64,000 nucleotides of DNA from Microbacterium sp. SORGH_AS_0428 (lineage in GTDB: Bacteria; Actinomycetota; Actinomycetes; Actinomycetales; Microbacteriaceae), in NCBI RefSeq assembly GCF_031453615.1, contig NZ_JAVIZT010000001.1, positions 3,224,001-3,288,000 of the forward strand. The letters run 5' to 3'. The notes under the pieces were generated by a model. It was given only the letters and a program-made list of their open reading frames with translations. It was not told the origin of the DNA and made no database searches. A program made the position numbers and the translations under genes. How positions within the stretch are numbered: the stretch's first letter is position 1; each line of letters begins with the position of its first letter. Positions 27,317 to 35,746 of the stretch are shown here, one piece after another.

Positions 27317-28516
27317 CTTCATCCAGGGAGTGAGGTGCAGCGGCTTGCTGATGCCGTTGAGCTGATCGACTGGCGAGAGACCATCGATGAAGTTCTGGCC
27401 CCGGCGCACTCGGCGGTGCGCTAGGAAGTGCGGGCGAGTGCCCTTGAGGCCCGCTGTCAGCTCGCCAACGGCGAGCAAGTAGTGAAGGCCTGCCCGCTCG
27501 GCTGTATGCACGTCAGCGTCTATCTCGGCGGAGTACGGAGTCGAGTACTCGCGGTGCTTCGGCATGCCGCGCAAGCGCGAGTATTCGTTGAAGTCCATTG
27601 TGTGCAGGACGGTGGAGTCGAACATCCTGGGTATCCTCGGCGGCCTCTTGGCGCCCTTCTGCGAGCCCATCGGGCGCGTCGCCGCGAACGCCTGCTCGCC
27701 CCAGGCTTGGCCGGTAGAGAATCCTGCGGCACCTAGCGCTGTTGCAACCCACCCCGTGAGGCCGCTGTTTGCGAGATAGACGCGCTTCCCTTCGAGCGCA
27801 GTGGCCGTCGCAAGCTCGCGATAACCCCTCAGGAGAGCATCGTCCAAGAGCTGCCCGTACCGCGGCTTGACCTCCGGCCACCAGAATCGCAGGTACCAGG
27901 ACCGCTCTGGGCTCTCCACAATCTCATCTATGAGGGCGTTGCGGAGGGTTGTGTCGCTCAGCCACTTGGAGTCCATCGTGAGATTAACCAACATCGGATC
28001 GCTGCCCACCTGACGGCGGCTTTCAGCGACCCACTCCATCGCTGTGGCGAGGGACTTCGACGCATTCGCTTCGCTCAACCATCCGGTGGCGCTGAGTAGA
28101 ACAGAAGCCCCGGAGCCTCTCTGGGCGTCCAGCACGCTCTTGGTCCAAGGCGCCGACACCTTGGCGGGAGTGGCCGTCAGATACGCCCACTTCGATTCGT
28201 TCGTGTTCAACGGCTTGGCTGATGGCCAACCCGAGTTCGGGACCCGCCACAGCTCCGGATCAGCGATCCTCACCGGGACGTGTTGCACATTCGACATGAA
28301 GGCGGTTGCGCCCGCGGAGCTCATGCCAGGAAGACGAATCTGCGCCGCCACCCCCAGATCCTTGCCGTGCTCGGCTGCCATATGACCAAACACCTCGTGG
28401 AGACGCTGCGCGTTCTGGTGGCTCCGGTTCACAATCAGTAGTGGCACCTTGCCGCTCAGCGAGCGTTTGAGTGTTGCGCCTTGCCACGGGGCGGCTGCGG
28501 TCGGCTGGTCGGACAA
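27305..28516 (-). CDS. Unknown 403-residue protein coupled to a Ser/Thr kinase
   Basis: Not recognised. Alternating hydrophobic strands and helices (KVPLLIVNRS, VPVRIADPELW, ASVLLSATGW, DPMLVNLTMDSKWLSD, WYLRFWWPEVKP, KRVYLANSGLTGW) suggest an alpha/beta or TIM-barrel-like core. A basic segment (SQKGAKRPPRIPRMF) and a histidine-containing tail follow. The start codon is TTG at 28516, one base after the kinase stop, with AAGGGGAAG just upstream in the kinase end, so the two are translationally linked. It could be the effector or the sensor controlled by the kinase. Confidence 0.68.
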   Translation of the reverse strand: MSDQPTAAAPWQGATLKRSLSGKVPLLIVNRSHQNAQRLHEVFGHMAAEHGKDLGVAAQIRLPGMSSAGATAFMSNVQHVPVRIADPELWRVPNSGWPSAKPLNTNESKWAYLTATPAKVSAPWTKSVLDAQRGSGASVLLSATGWLSEANASKSLATAMEWVAESRRQVGSDPMLVNLTMDSKWLSDTTLRNALIDEIVESPERSWYLRFWWPEVKPRYGQLLDDALLRGYRELATATALEGKRVYLANSGLTGWVATALGAAGFSTGQAWGEQAFAATRPMGSQKGAKRPPRIPRMFDSTVLHTMDFNEYSRLRGMPKHREYSTPYSAEIDADVHTAERAGLHYLLAVGELTAGLKGTRPHFLAHRRVRRGQNFIDGLSPVDQLNGISKPLHLTPWMKLLR

Positions 28517-28517
28517 T

Positions 28518-29348
28518 CTACTTCCCCTTCAGATCGGCAATGGCACGCTGAGCAGTCCCGCGCGCATAGAGAGGTTCAGCGGTCAGGAACCGGCCTACGA
28601 GAACGGCGAGAGAACCGGGGGCGCCGTCCGGTAGAGCCTTGGGTGGAACCGTGAAGAGGTCGTACAACTCGTCCTCATCCAGGCCCGATAGGTCCGCCAT
28701 ATTCACGAACGGATGATCCCCAGTAAGCACCTGTTGCAGGACGATTCCGCATGCCCAGATGTCGGACGCCTTGCGTGCGCGTTCCGCCGACAGCTGTTCG
28801 GGTGACATCCACAGGAGGCTGCCCACCTTCGCCGGATACCTAGTGAAGGTCTTGTCCGAAAGTGACCTGGCCAGGCCGAAGTCGATGAGCACGGGCTGTG
28901 CCCAGTCGCCGTCGCGAAGCATGATGTTGGCCGGTTTGATATCGCGGTGGATGGTTTCCTCGCGGTGCAGCTCGGCCACGGCCTCCAGGAGGCCTCGCGC
29001 GAACTTCTTCGCGTCCTTCTTGGATGGCAATGTGCCCTGGGTCAGCGCGTCCTGCACCGAGCCACCCTGGATGTACTCACAGACGAGCGCCGTTCGCGGC
29101 TCACCGTCTATCGCGACAGTCCGAACCTCGATGAGTCGCACAATGCCCCGATGGTCGAAGCGTTGTAGTCCTTGGATCTCACGCTGCACCCGGGCAGGGT
29201 TGAAGAACTCTGGTTTGAGGAGCTTTACCGCATAGTCGTCGGTCTGGCCATCGATGCCCCGGACGCACCACGTTTCTCCGTAGGTCCCCGTGCCCAGGAA
29301 ATGCGCGGAGGTGGCCGAAAAGGCCCCAGCAACGGCGGTTCCAACCAT
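28518..29348 (-). CDS. Ser/Thr protein kinase (Hanks type), soluble
   Basis: 276 residues from ATG 29348: GTGTYGETW glycine loop, catalytic lysine in YAVKLLKPE, HRDIKPANIML catalytic loop, DFGLARS metal motif and an SPEQL activation-segment end, the bacterial PknB-like pattern. No membrane helix or extracellular sensor domain is present. The protein ends about 65 residues after the kinase core. It is the first gene of a two-gene unit with the 403-residue unknown gene. A cytoplasmic kinase on a mobile island without PASTA or sensor domains points to an accessory function such as defence rather than to cell-wall signalling. Confidence 0.88.
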   Translation of the reverse strand: MVGTAVAGAFSATSAHFLGTGTYGETWCVRGIDGQTDDYAVKLLKPEFFNPARVQREIQGLQRFDHRGIVRLIEVRTVAIDGEPRTALVCEYIQGGSVQDALTQGTLPSKKDAKKFARGLLEAVAELHREETIHRDIKPANIMLRDGDWAQPVLIDFGLARSLSDKTFTRYPAKVGSLLWMSPEQLSAERARKASDIWACGIVLQQVLTGDHPFVNMADLSGLDEDELYDLFTVPPKALPDGAPGSLAVLVGRFLTAEPLYARGTAQRAIADLKGK

Positions 29349-29619
29349 GCACCGGAGTATGCCGCAGTCGATCCTGCGCACGTGCCATTTGAGTAATCCT
29401 CGGCGTGCCGCCGTTGATGCGGATGCAAGCTCAGGCACGCGCAACAGCTTCACAGTTGCGGCACCTGGGATAGGAGTCCTGGAGCGACGCGTACGGTCCT
29501 AACGGATCGCGCGTGGATCAGTGGTCACACAGTGACGGCTCCAATGCATCCATGGCGAGGAGCGTGCGCGGAAATCTGGATGCGATGCAAACCTCTCCGC
29601 AACGGACCGCCGCGATAGC

Positions 29620-30333
29620 TCAGTCGCGTTCGTGGCGCTTCTGTTCGTCGCGCACCAGCTGCTCACCGTTGTCCATCTCGGTTTGCAGCTCCTGTGCCAG
29701 GCTCTTGACGAACCCGCGTAGACGCCTCTCGTGTGCGAGGTGATAGACCCGCCCTCGCCCTCGGACCTTGTCCACCTGGAGCAGTCGGTACACCTGACGT
29801 GCGTAGTAATCGCGCCAGGCGTCACACTCCGCCTGAGCGGCGGCGAGATCTTCAGCGTTAGTTGCCTGGTTGACTGCCTGAACGACTACCTCACGCTGTT
29901 TGTCGAATGCCCAGAAGGCATCTCCCAGGTTGCCAGCGGTATAGAAGTGCGCCTCCGCGAGCACGCCGCGCCATCTGTCGGTCGCCGTCTGTTCGCGGCT
30001 CACTAGAGCTGGGTCTAGAGTCAGCGTGATCCGAGCTGGCCCATTCGCTTGAGCGGCGGCAGCGGCCCCGCGAAGCCGCAAGTCTTCGATAACGTGGTGA
30101 GTAGTGATTCCCAGGTCTGAAATTGCTGCCACGGCACGGGCACCGAACTCGCGCTCTCGGTCTGCTTCCTCGACATTTATGTCGATCAGTCGGCTACGTA
30201 GCGCCGAACGCGCCGAGATCCACGCTCCGAGCGCGATGCCGCCGATGCCTAGGAGCGCCAGAATAAGCGGCACGATGTATACGCCCACTAGGTCAGGCGC
30301 CGCAGCAGCATTCAGGGCACGTTGAGCGAGCAC
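29620..30333 (-). CDS. Membrane-anchored coiled-coil protein, unknown
   Basis: 237 residues from GTG 30333. One hydrophobic helix (VGVYIVPLILALLGIGGIAL, residues 16-36) is followed by a long charged, mostly helical cytoplasmic domain with a likely coiled coil near residues 50-75 and 165-235 (basic/acidic heptads in KSLAQELQTEMDNGEQLV). No family is recognised. Upstream GAGAAG may serve as ribosome site. The 271 bases between it and the kinase start hold no convincing gene. Confidence 0.62.
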   Translation of the reverse strand: MLAQRALNAAAAPDLVGVYIVPLILALLGIGGIALGAWISARSALRSRLIDINVEEADREREFGARAVAAISDLGITTHHVIEDLRLRGAAAAAQANGPARITLTLDPALVSREQTATDRWRGVLAEAHFYTAGNLGDAFWAFDKQREVVVQAVNQATNAEDLAAAQAECDAWRDYYARQVYRLLQVDKVRGRGRVYHLAHERRLRGFVKSLAQELQTEMDNGEQLVRDEQKRHERD

Positions 30334-30388
30334 GTCCGCATCTTCTCATGCCATAGGAGGTGCGCCAGGTTCTTACCGCGCTCGCCGC

Positions 30389-30688
30389 CTATGGAGCCAA
30401 CTTTGCTGCGATCTCTGCGAGCGTCATGCCGGTGCTTGACTGGAAGGCTGCGGCTGCTGCTTTCTCTCCGCGCGGGTCGCTGCCCTTGCCCCAGAAATCG
30501 ACATTCACAAGCGCGTAAAGCGCCTCGCTTCCCGCCTCCCGAGAAGGCACGATCACCTGGTTTCGTAGCCAGGCTGCCTTGCGCAGCTGAAAGAGGGCGG
30601 GGATCGCATCCGCGTCGGTTGCGCCGTCTGGCTCAGGTTGCGTCTCGGCATTCAAAGGTTGCATGCGGCAACCATCGCAGACGCGCAC
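30389..30688 (-). CDS. Hypothetical small protein
   Basis: 99 residues with no recognisable family: an N-terminal CDGC pair, then ALFQLRKAAWLRNQVIVPS and ALYALVNVDFWGKGSDPRG, ending in FQSSTGMTLAEIAAKLAP. Codon use is moderate and the frame is clean, so a real gene is plausible. An alternative start is the ATG at 30664. Confidence 0.45.
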   Translation of the reverse strand: MRVCDGCRMQPLNAETQPEPDGATDADAIPALFQLRKAAWLRNQVIVPSREAGSEALYALVNVDFWGKGSDPRGEKAAAAAFQSSTGMTLAEIAAKLAP

Positions 30689-30692
30689 ATAC

Positions 30693-30732
30693 TTAGTCGA
30701 GGCATATCGCCCTTAGTCGGGGCATATCGCCG
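30693..30732. repeat. Two tandem 20-bp repeats
   Basis: The unit CTTAGTCGAGGCATATCGCC is followed immediately by a second copy differing at one base (G for A). It lies just upstream of the small hypothetical gene (minus strand) and could be a regulatory iteron-like site or a slippage product. Confidence 0.75.
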
Positions 30733-30964
30733 CGGCACTCGCTTCGGGCTCGACGGTGCCTGAACCGACGATCGCCGCCTCGGAGCGGTACTGTCGTGCG
30801 GAGGGCCGTGCGTGGCCCTGGTGTGAACCCGTGCGCGTCGGGATCGTAGGGGGGCACCCCAGGCGGTTGGTGACAATGATGCGTTGGGCGTTCGCCGACG
30901 ACATACCGGTTAGGTTGGCGATCTCGTGCATGCCGTTGCCTCGGTAGTGCAGCACGCGGCGCAC
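30713..30964 (-). pseudogene. Possible remnant of a helix-turn-helix protein
   Basis: A short minus-strand frame contains GMHEIANLTGMSSANAQRII, which looks like a resolvase- or sigma-type helix-turn-helix. The remainder (rich in Pro, Arg and Ser) has no protein-like character, and the upstream part appears to continue in another frame. It may be the decayed end of a recombinase or regulator. Confidence 0.3.
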
Positions 30965-31389
30965 ATTTCTCGGCGGTCAGCGGACAGCTCCGCGACCTGA
31001 TGTCGCCTGTAGTAGCTCGTCGATGCAAAGCTGCTGTCTCGCCGAGGCGACGGCTTTACACGTCCTATTCGCAGTACTTCGAGAACAAGGTCTTCGTCGC
31101 GTCCAGTTTCTGATTGGCGGCATCCTTCGCTTCCAGCTCGGTGTACTTGCTTGCCTGAGCTTTCGCGGTTTCTCGCTCGGAGCGGTTGGTACCTCCCCCG
31201 TTGCGGCGATCGCCGTCCCGGCCGTTCAGGCGGGTCTGCCGACTGCCGCTCGCAAGCTGGGGGACTCCCATGCGCGTTTCCTCAGGTGGAATGCGCCTGG
31301 GGAGCCGTCCGACCATCATCCGATTCTGTGGAACTCTGGGCACGCATGCTCACGATGTCCCTGCTTCCCCATTCCGGACTGAGGACTCT
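30965..31389. other. Right end of island 1, no convincing gene
   Basis: A minus-strand frame at 31065-31343 could encode a charged 92-residue or shorter protein ending in AKDAANQKLDATKTLFSKYCE, whose last part looks helical and protein-like. The N-terminal part is arginine-rich and unlikely. Nothing else is recognisable before the right 26-bp repeat. Confidence 0.35.
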
Positions 31390-31415
31390 GAGAATCACTC
31401 TCGTTCCCGATTGCG
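31390..31415. repeat. Right 26-bp direct repeat of island 1 (attachment-site candidate)
   Basis: This is an exact copy of 26263-26288. It lies 43 bases upstream of the cation-efflux start. The copy overlaps the region where that gene's promoter or operator should be, so insertion of the island kept the downstream gene's leader intact. Confidence 0.8.
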
Positions 31416-31458
31416 CGCAAACCGTCTGAGGGCGTGACGCGGCGCCTAGCCTGGTGCC

Positions 31459-32373
31459 ATGCACGATCACGCGCCCGCATCCGGAGTCCGCGGCGGCAGC
31501 AACCGCCGTCTGCTCGCGATCTCGCTCGGGATCACCTCGACGGTCTTCGTCGTACAGGTGGTCGGTGCGATCCTCTCCGGGTCGCTGGCGCTGCTCGCGG
31601 ACGCCGCGCACATGCTGACGGATGCGGCCGCCCTGGTCATCGCACTGATCGCCAGCGCCGTGGCGGCGCGCCCCGCCAACGACCGCCGCACCTTCGGCTA
31701 TCAGCGTGCCGAGGTGTTCGGTGCGCTCGCCAACGGCGTGATCCTGCTGGGGCTCTCGCTGTGGGTCGGTGTCGAAGCCGTGACGCGGCTCATCAATCCG
31801 GCGGAGGCGGAGGTCGCCGGCGGGCTGATGCTCGGCGTCGCCGCGGTCGGTCTCATTGCGAACGCCGTCGCGATGTGGCTGCTGGGTGCGGCGCAGCGCA
31901 CGAGCATCAACGTGCGCGGCGCGTATCTCGAGGTGCTCGGCGACCTGCTCGGCTCGGTCGCGGTGATCGTCGCCGCCGTCGTCATCCTGCTGACGGGTTG
32001 GCTGCCGGCCGACGCGATCGCGTCGCTGCTCATCGCCGCGATGATCGTGCCGCGCGCCATCGGCCTGCTGCGCGAGGTGGTCTCGGTGCTGAGCGAGGCG
32101 ACCCCGAAGGGCGTGGAGGTCGACACGATCCGCGCCCACATCCTCGGCACGCCCGGCGTCGTCGCCGTGCACGACCTGCACGTGTGGCAGCTCACCCGCG
32201 GCGCGCCCGTGTTCACGGCCCACGTCGTGGTCGACGAGGATGCGTACGCCACAGGCCGCACGGCCCGCATCCTGAGCGATCTGCAGGGCTGCCTCGCGAA
32301 GCACTTCGACGTGGAGCATTCGACCTTCCAGCTCGAGCCCGCCGATCACGTCGAGCACGAGGCGCACGCCTGA
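31459..32373 (+). CDS. Cation diffusion facilitator (zinc/cobalt efflux)
   Basis: A 304-residue CzcD/ZitB-type antiporter with six membrane helices. Metal-site residues are in ADAAHMLTDAAALV (His and Asp of helix II) and YLEVLGDLLGSVAV (helix V). The His-containing N-terminus (MHDHAP) and C-terminal cytoplasmic domain (VAVHDLHVWQLTRG) are typical. The ATG is 6 bases after TAGCCT, suggesting a leaderless mRNA. It exports Zn2+ or related ions in exchange for protons. Confidence 0.92.
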   Translation: MHDHAPASGVRGGSNRRLLAISLGITSTVFVVQVVGAILSGSLALLADAAHMLTDAAALVIALIASAVAARPANDRRTFGYQRAEVFGALANGVILLGLSLWVGVEAVTRLINPAEAEVAGGLMLGVAAVGLIANAVAMWLLGAAQRTSINVRGAYLEVLGDLLGSVAVIVAAVVILLTGWLPADAIASLLIAAMIVPRAIGLLREVVSVLSEATPKGVEVDTIRAHILGTPGVVAVHDLHVWQLTRGAPVFTAHVVVDEDAYATGRTARILSDLQGCLAKHFDVEHSTFQLEPADHVEHEAHA

Positions 32374-34752
32374 TCACATCTCGTCGCGCACCTCGTCGGG
32401 GCTCTTGTCCGGCCGGAGTCCGCGCCAGCGCGCCTGCCGCAGCCTGCCGTCGGGGGTGACCTCGGCATAGCCGACCTCCGCCACGAGCTCCGGGCGCACC
32501 CACAGTGCATCCGAGGCATCCGCGCGCGGCACGTCGAGGAACGGGGACGTATCGGTCCGCAGCGGCTGCAGCGCCTCGTCGAGCCGGCGCAGCTCCCGCT
32601 CGCTGAAGCCGGTTCCGACCCGGCCGACGTAGCGCAGACCCTCGGATGACGGCACGCCCATCAGCAGTGATCCGATGCCGCCGCGGCCGTTGCGACCGGG
32701 CCTGATCGCACCGATCACGACCTCCTGTGCGGCGACGTGCTTGATCTTCAGCCACTGATCGCTGCGCCGGCCCGGCCGGTACGCGGACGCCGGATTCTTC
32801 ACCATGACGCCTTCGAGCGAGAATGCCGTGCTGGCCGCCAGTGCCGCATCCAGGTCGTCGAACACGGGTGGTACGACCCAGGGGGAGTTCAGGTCACGGG
32901 CCAGGCCCTCGAGGTGCGCGCGGCGCTCGCGCAGCGGGAGGGCGGTGAGGTCCGCGCCGTCGAGAGCCAGGACATCGAACGCGTGCAGGTGCACGGGAAC
33001 CCGTTCCGCCTCGCACCGGATCTCCGCCGCCTTCGTGAGGTGCATGCGCGACTGGAGCAGCGGAAAGCTCGGCTGTCCGCGCTCGTCCAGGGCGACGATC
33101 TCGCCGTCGAGGATGCAGGCTGCGCGCCCGAGCCCCGGGTCGGCGGTGAGCTCGGGATACCTGTCGGTGATGTCGGTCCCGCTGCGGGCGCGCAGCCGCA
33201 TCCGCTCGCCGTCCCAGAACGCCAGGGCGCGCACGCCGTCCCACTTCATCTCCGCCCAGGGCTCGCCCCATCGTCGGGCGGCCGCCGCTGCCAAGCCGGG
33301 CGTGGAGTTCTCGGCGAGCATCGGACGCAGCCGCGCCGGCGAGAGCTCGTCCGGCCACGGCGCACCGGACGCGTCGGCCGGTGCCTGGTCGTCCTTCATC
33401 CGGTGCAGGAGCCAGGTCGACTTCTCACCTTCGCCGTCGGTGCGGATGAGAGCGAGCCGGACCGTGCCCAGTGGCCCGCCCTCGTGCCCGGTGACGGTGA
33501 AGATGACCTCGTCGGGGCGCCACTTCTCCGCCTCGTAGGTGCCGGCGTCCCAGATCGTCACGTCGCCCGCACCGTACTCGCCCGCCGGGATCGTTCCCTC
33601 GAAGGTGCCGTACGAGAGCGGGTGATCTTCGGTCATGACGGCGAGGTGATTGCGCTTCGTCGTCTCCGGCACGCCCTTGGGCACGGCCCAACTCACGTAC
33701 ACGCCGTCGCGCTCCAGCCGCAGGTCGTAGTGCAGGCGACGGGCGTGATGTTCCTGGATGACGAAGCGGAGCGCGCCCGCGGATGCCGGATCGGCGGCGG
33801 GGTCGGAGGGAACCGGCTCGGGCGTGCGGTCCGCGGACCGCTTGGAGATGTAGGTGCGCAGCGGCTCCGCGGCGCCGCGCCGGGGGCGCAGCGGCGCGAG
33901 GAGGTCGCCGTCCGTCTCGGCACGCGCGAGCACCTGCGTCAGGTCGAGCTGCGCGAGGCCTGGGTCGTCCAGCTCCGCCCAGGTGCGCGGCGCCGCCACC
34001 GTCGGCCTCGCGCGTCCGCGCAACGAGTACGGAGCGATGGTCGTCTTCTTGCCGTTGTTCTGCGACCAGTCGACGAAGACCTTGCCGGGACGCAGGGCCC
34101 GCGACATGCTGCTGACGACGAGGTCGGGGTGATCCGCTTCGAGCGACCGCGCGAGCTCCTTCGCGAGCGCGGACGCCGCCTCGCTCGTCTGGCCCGCGGG
34201 GAGTGCGCAGTACAGGTGGATGCCCTTGCTGCCGCTCGTGACCGGGAAGGGGGTGAGGCCCGCATCCGTGAGGATCGCGCGCGCCCATCTCGCCACCTCG
34301 GCCACCGTGGCAAGGTCTATGTCGTCGCCCGGGTCGAGGTCGAGGACGAGCCGGTCCGGATCCGAGGGGCGACCGTCGGCGGCGAAGCGCCACTGGGGCG
34401 TGTGCAGCTCGAGGCTTGCGGTCTGCGCGAGCCAGACGAGAGTCGGAACGTCATCGACGAGCACGTAGTCCTTCGTGCCGGTGGAGTGCTCGATGCTCTG
34501 ACGGCGCAGCCACTCGGGCGCGCCACGCTCGAGGTTCTTCGCGAAGAAGGGTTCGGAGTCGATGCCGTCGGGCCAGCGTTTGCGGGTCACGGGTCGTCCG
34601 TCGAGGTGGGGGAGCAGCACGGGGGCGATGCGCGCGTAGTAGTCGATGACCTCGGCCTTGGTGGTGCCGGTTGCGGGGTAGAGCACCTTCTCGAGGTGGC
34701 TGACGCGGATGCGGCGGCCCTCCACCTCGACGGTCTGCTCGCGTGCGGACAT
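32374..34752 (-). CDS. ligD: Multifunctional NHEJ DNA ligase D (polymerase-phosphoesterase-ligase)
   Basis: A 792-residue protein in the order found in mycobacteria: polymerase/primase domain (1 to about 290, with LVLDLDPGDD metal ligands and TSGSKGIHLY), 3'-phosphoesterase domain (FVIQEHHARRLHYDLRLE and HPLSYGTFEGTIPAGEYGAG), and ATP-dependent ligase domain with the adenylated lysine in EMKWDGVRALAF, EGVMVKNP and WLKIKH. It fills, trims and seals double-strand breaks brought together by Ku. The start at 34752 (MSAREQTVEVEG) was preferred over an Arg-rich upstream extension. It is divergent from ku. Confidence 0.94.
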   Translation of the reverse strand: MSAREQTVEVEGRRIRVSHLEKVLYPATGTTKAEVIDYYARIAPVLLPHLDGRPVTRKRWPDGIDSEPFFAKNLERGAPEWLRRQSIEHSTGTKDYVLVDDVPTLVWLAQTASLELHTPQWRFAADGRPSDPDRLVLDLDPGDDIDLATVAEVARWARAILTDAGLTPFPVTSGSKGIHLYCALPAGQTSEAASALAKELARSLEADHPDLVVSSMSRALRPGKVFVDWSQNNGKKTTIAPYSLRGRARPTVAAPRTWAELDDPGLAQLDLTQVLARAETDGDLLAPLRPRRGAAEPLRTYISKRSADRTPEPVPSDPAADPASAGALRFVIQEHHARRLHYDLRLERDGVYVSWAVPKGVPETTKRNHLAVMTEDHPLSYGTFEGTIPAGEYGAGDVTIWDAGTYEAEKWRPDEVIFTVTGHEGGPLGTVRLALIRTDGEGEKSTWLLHRMKDDQAPADASGAPWPDELSPARLRPMLAENSTPGLAAAAARRWGEPWAEMKWDGVRALAFWDGERMRLRARSGTDITDRYPELTADPGLGRAACILDGEIVALDERGQPSFPLLQSRMHLTKAAEIRCEAERVPVHLHAFDVLALDGADLTALPLRERRAHLEGLARDLNSPWVVPPVFDDLDAALAASTAFSLEGVMVKNPASAYRPGRRSDQWLKIKHVAAQEVVIGAIRPGRNGRGGIGSLLMGVPSSEGLRYVGRVGTGFSERELRRLDEALQPLRTDTSPFLDVPRADASDALWVRPELVAEVGYAEVTPDGRLRQARWRGLRPDKSPDEVRDEM

Positions 34753-34867
34753 GCGCCCATCCTGCCGCCCGGTGCGCCCGACGCGCACCCGTTGCGCCCT
34801 CGCACGTCGGATGCAACGGGCCCGCAACCCCTAGCCGCGGCACGCGCCTCGGATGTCTACTAGGCCT

Positions 34868-35731
34868 ATGAGGTCGATATGGAAGGGCGCGGTCGCGTTC
34901 GGGCTCGTGAACGTGCCGGTGAAGGTGTATTCGGCGACCGAGGACCACGACGTGTCGCTGCACCAGGTGCACGCGGCCGACGGCGGCCGCATCCGGTATC
35001 AGCGAGTGTGCGAACTCGACGGTGAGGTCGTGCCGTACGCCGACATCGACCGGGCGTACGACGACGGCGACCGCACGGTCGTGCTCACGAAGGAAGACCT
35101 GGAGTCGCTGCCGGCGGAGAAGTCGCGGGAGATCTCGGTGGTCGAGTTCGTGCCGAGCGACCAGGTCGATCTGCTCACGCTCGACAAGGCCTACTACCTC
35201 GAGCCGGATTCGTCGTCGCCCAAGGCGTATGTGCTGCTGCGGCGCACGCTGGAGCAGACCGACCGCACCGCGATCGTGCAGTTCTCGTTGCGCCAGAAGA
35301 CGCGGCTGGCCGCGCTGCGCGTACGCGGTGACGTCCTGGTGCTGCAGACGCTGCTGTGGGCGGACGAGGTGCGGGAGGCATCCTTCCCGTCGCTCGACGA
35401 GGACGTGAAGATCTCCGCCAAGGAGCTCGAACTCTCGGCGGCGCTGGTCGACAGCTTCTCGTCCGACTTCGATCCCACCGAGTTCCGCGATGAGTATCAG
35501 GAGCAGCTGCGCACCCTGATCGAGGCCAAGCTCGAGAAGGGCGAGAGCGTCGACACCTCGGCCACCTTCGGCGAGGAGGGCGACGAGGGGAAGGACGGCG
35601 GCGAGGTCATCGACCTCATGGCGGCGCTGCGAGCCAGCGTCGAGCGCAGCCGGGCGTCCAAGAAGGACGCGTCATCCCAGAGCGAAGACAAGCCCGCCGC
35701 GAAGCGGAAGAAGAGCTCGAAGGCGTCGTGA
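34868..35731 (+). CDS. ku: Ku DNA end-binding protein
   Basis: 287 residues beginning MRSIWKGAVAFGLVNVPVK, the standard start of bacterial Ku. The core ring-forming domain covers about 1-250. The C-terminal tail is Lys-rich (SKKDASSQSEDKPAAKRKKS), like tails that aid LigD recruitment. The ATG at 34868 lies 6 bases after TCTACT and is preferred over an ATG 15 bases upstream. It is divergent from ligD, a full two-gene NHEJ set. Confidence 0.94.
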   Translation: MRSIWKGAVAFGLVNVPVKVYSATEDHDVSLHQVHAADGGRIRYQRVCELDGEVVPYADIDRAYDDGDRTVVLTKEDLESLPAEKSREISVVEFVPSDQVDLLTLDKAYYLEPDSSSPKAYVLLRRTLEQTDRTAIVQFSLRQKTRLAALRVRGDVLVLQTLLWADEVREASFPSLDEDVKISAKELELSAALVDSFSSDFDPTEFRDEYQEQLRTLIEAKLEKGESVDTSATFGEEGDEGKDGGEVIDLMAALRASVERSRASKKDASSQSEDKPAAKRKKSSKAS

Positions 35732-35746
35732 CCGGATGCGGCGGGC

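Larger units (their letters stand above)
26263..31415. mobile_element. Genomic island 1, bounded by 26-bp direct repeats, no integrase seen
   Basis: The segment between the two repeats is about 5.1 kb. Its base composition is visibly less GC-rich than the flanks, and its genes have no housekeeping relatives. Collapsing one repeat copy puts rdgB about 80 bases upstream of the cation-efflux gene. I found no recognisable integrase or transposase. Contents: a split PD-(D/E)XK-like nuclease, an unknown 403-residue protein, a Ser/Thr kinase, a one-helix membrane protein and small ORFs. The base interval 26289-26545 has no gene. Confidence 0.72.

Noticed and set aside
30689..31028. Overlapping minus-strand frames of 74-111 residues
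   Set aside because: The frames contradict each other and are Arg/Pro/His-rich. Only the short HTH-like stretch looks protein-like, so a low-confidence remnant is reported instead.
34753..34827. Arg-rich N-terminal extension of LigD
   Set aside because: LigD proteins start near MSAREQ-type sequence. The extension has no homology character.
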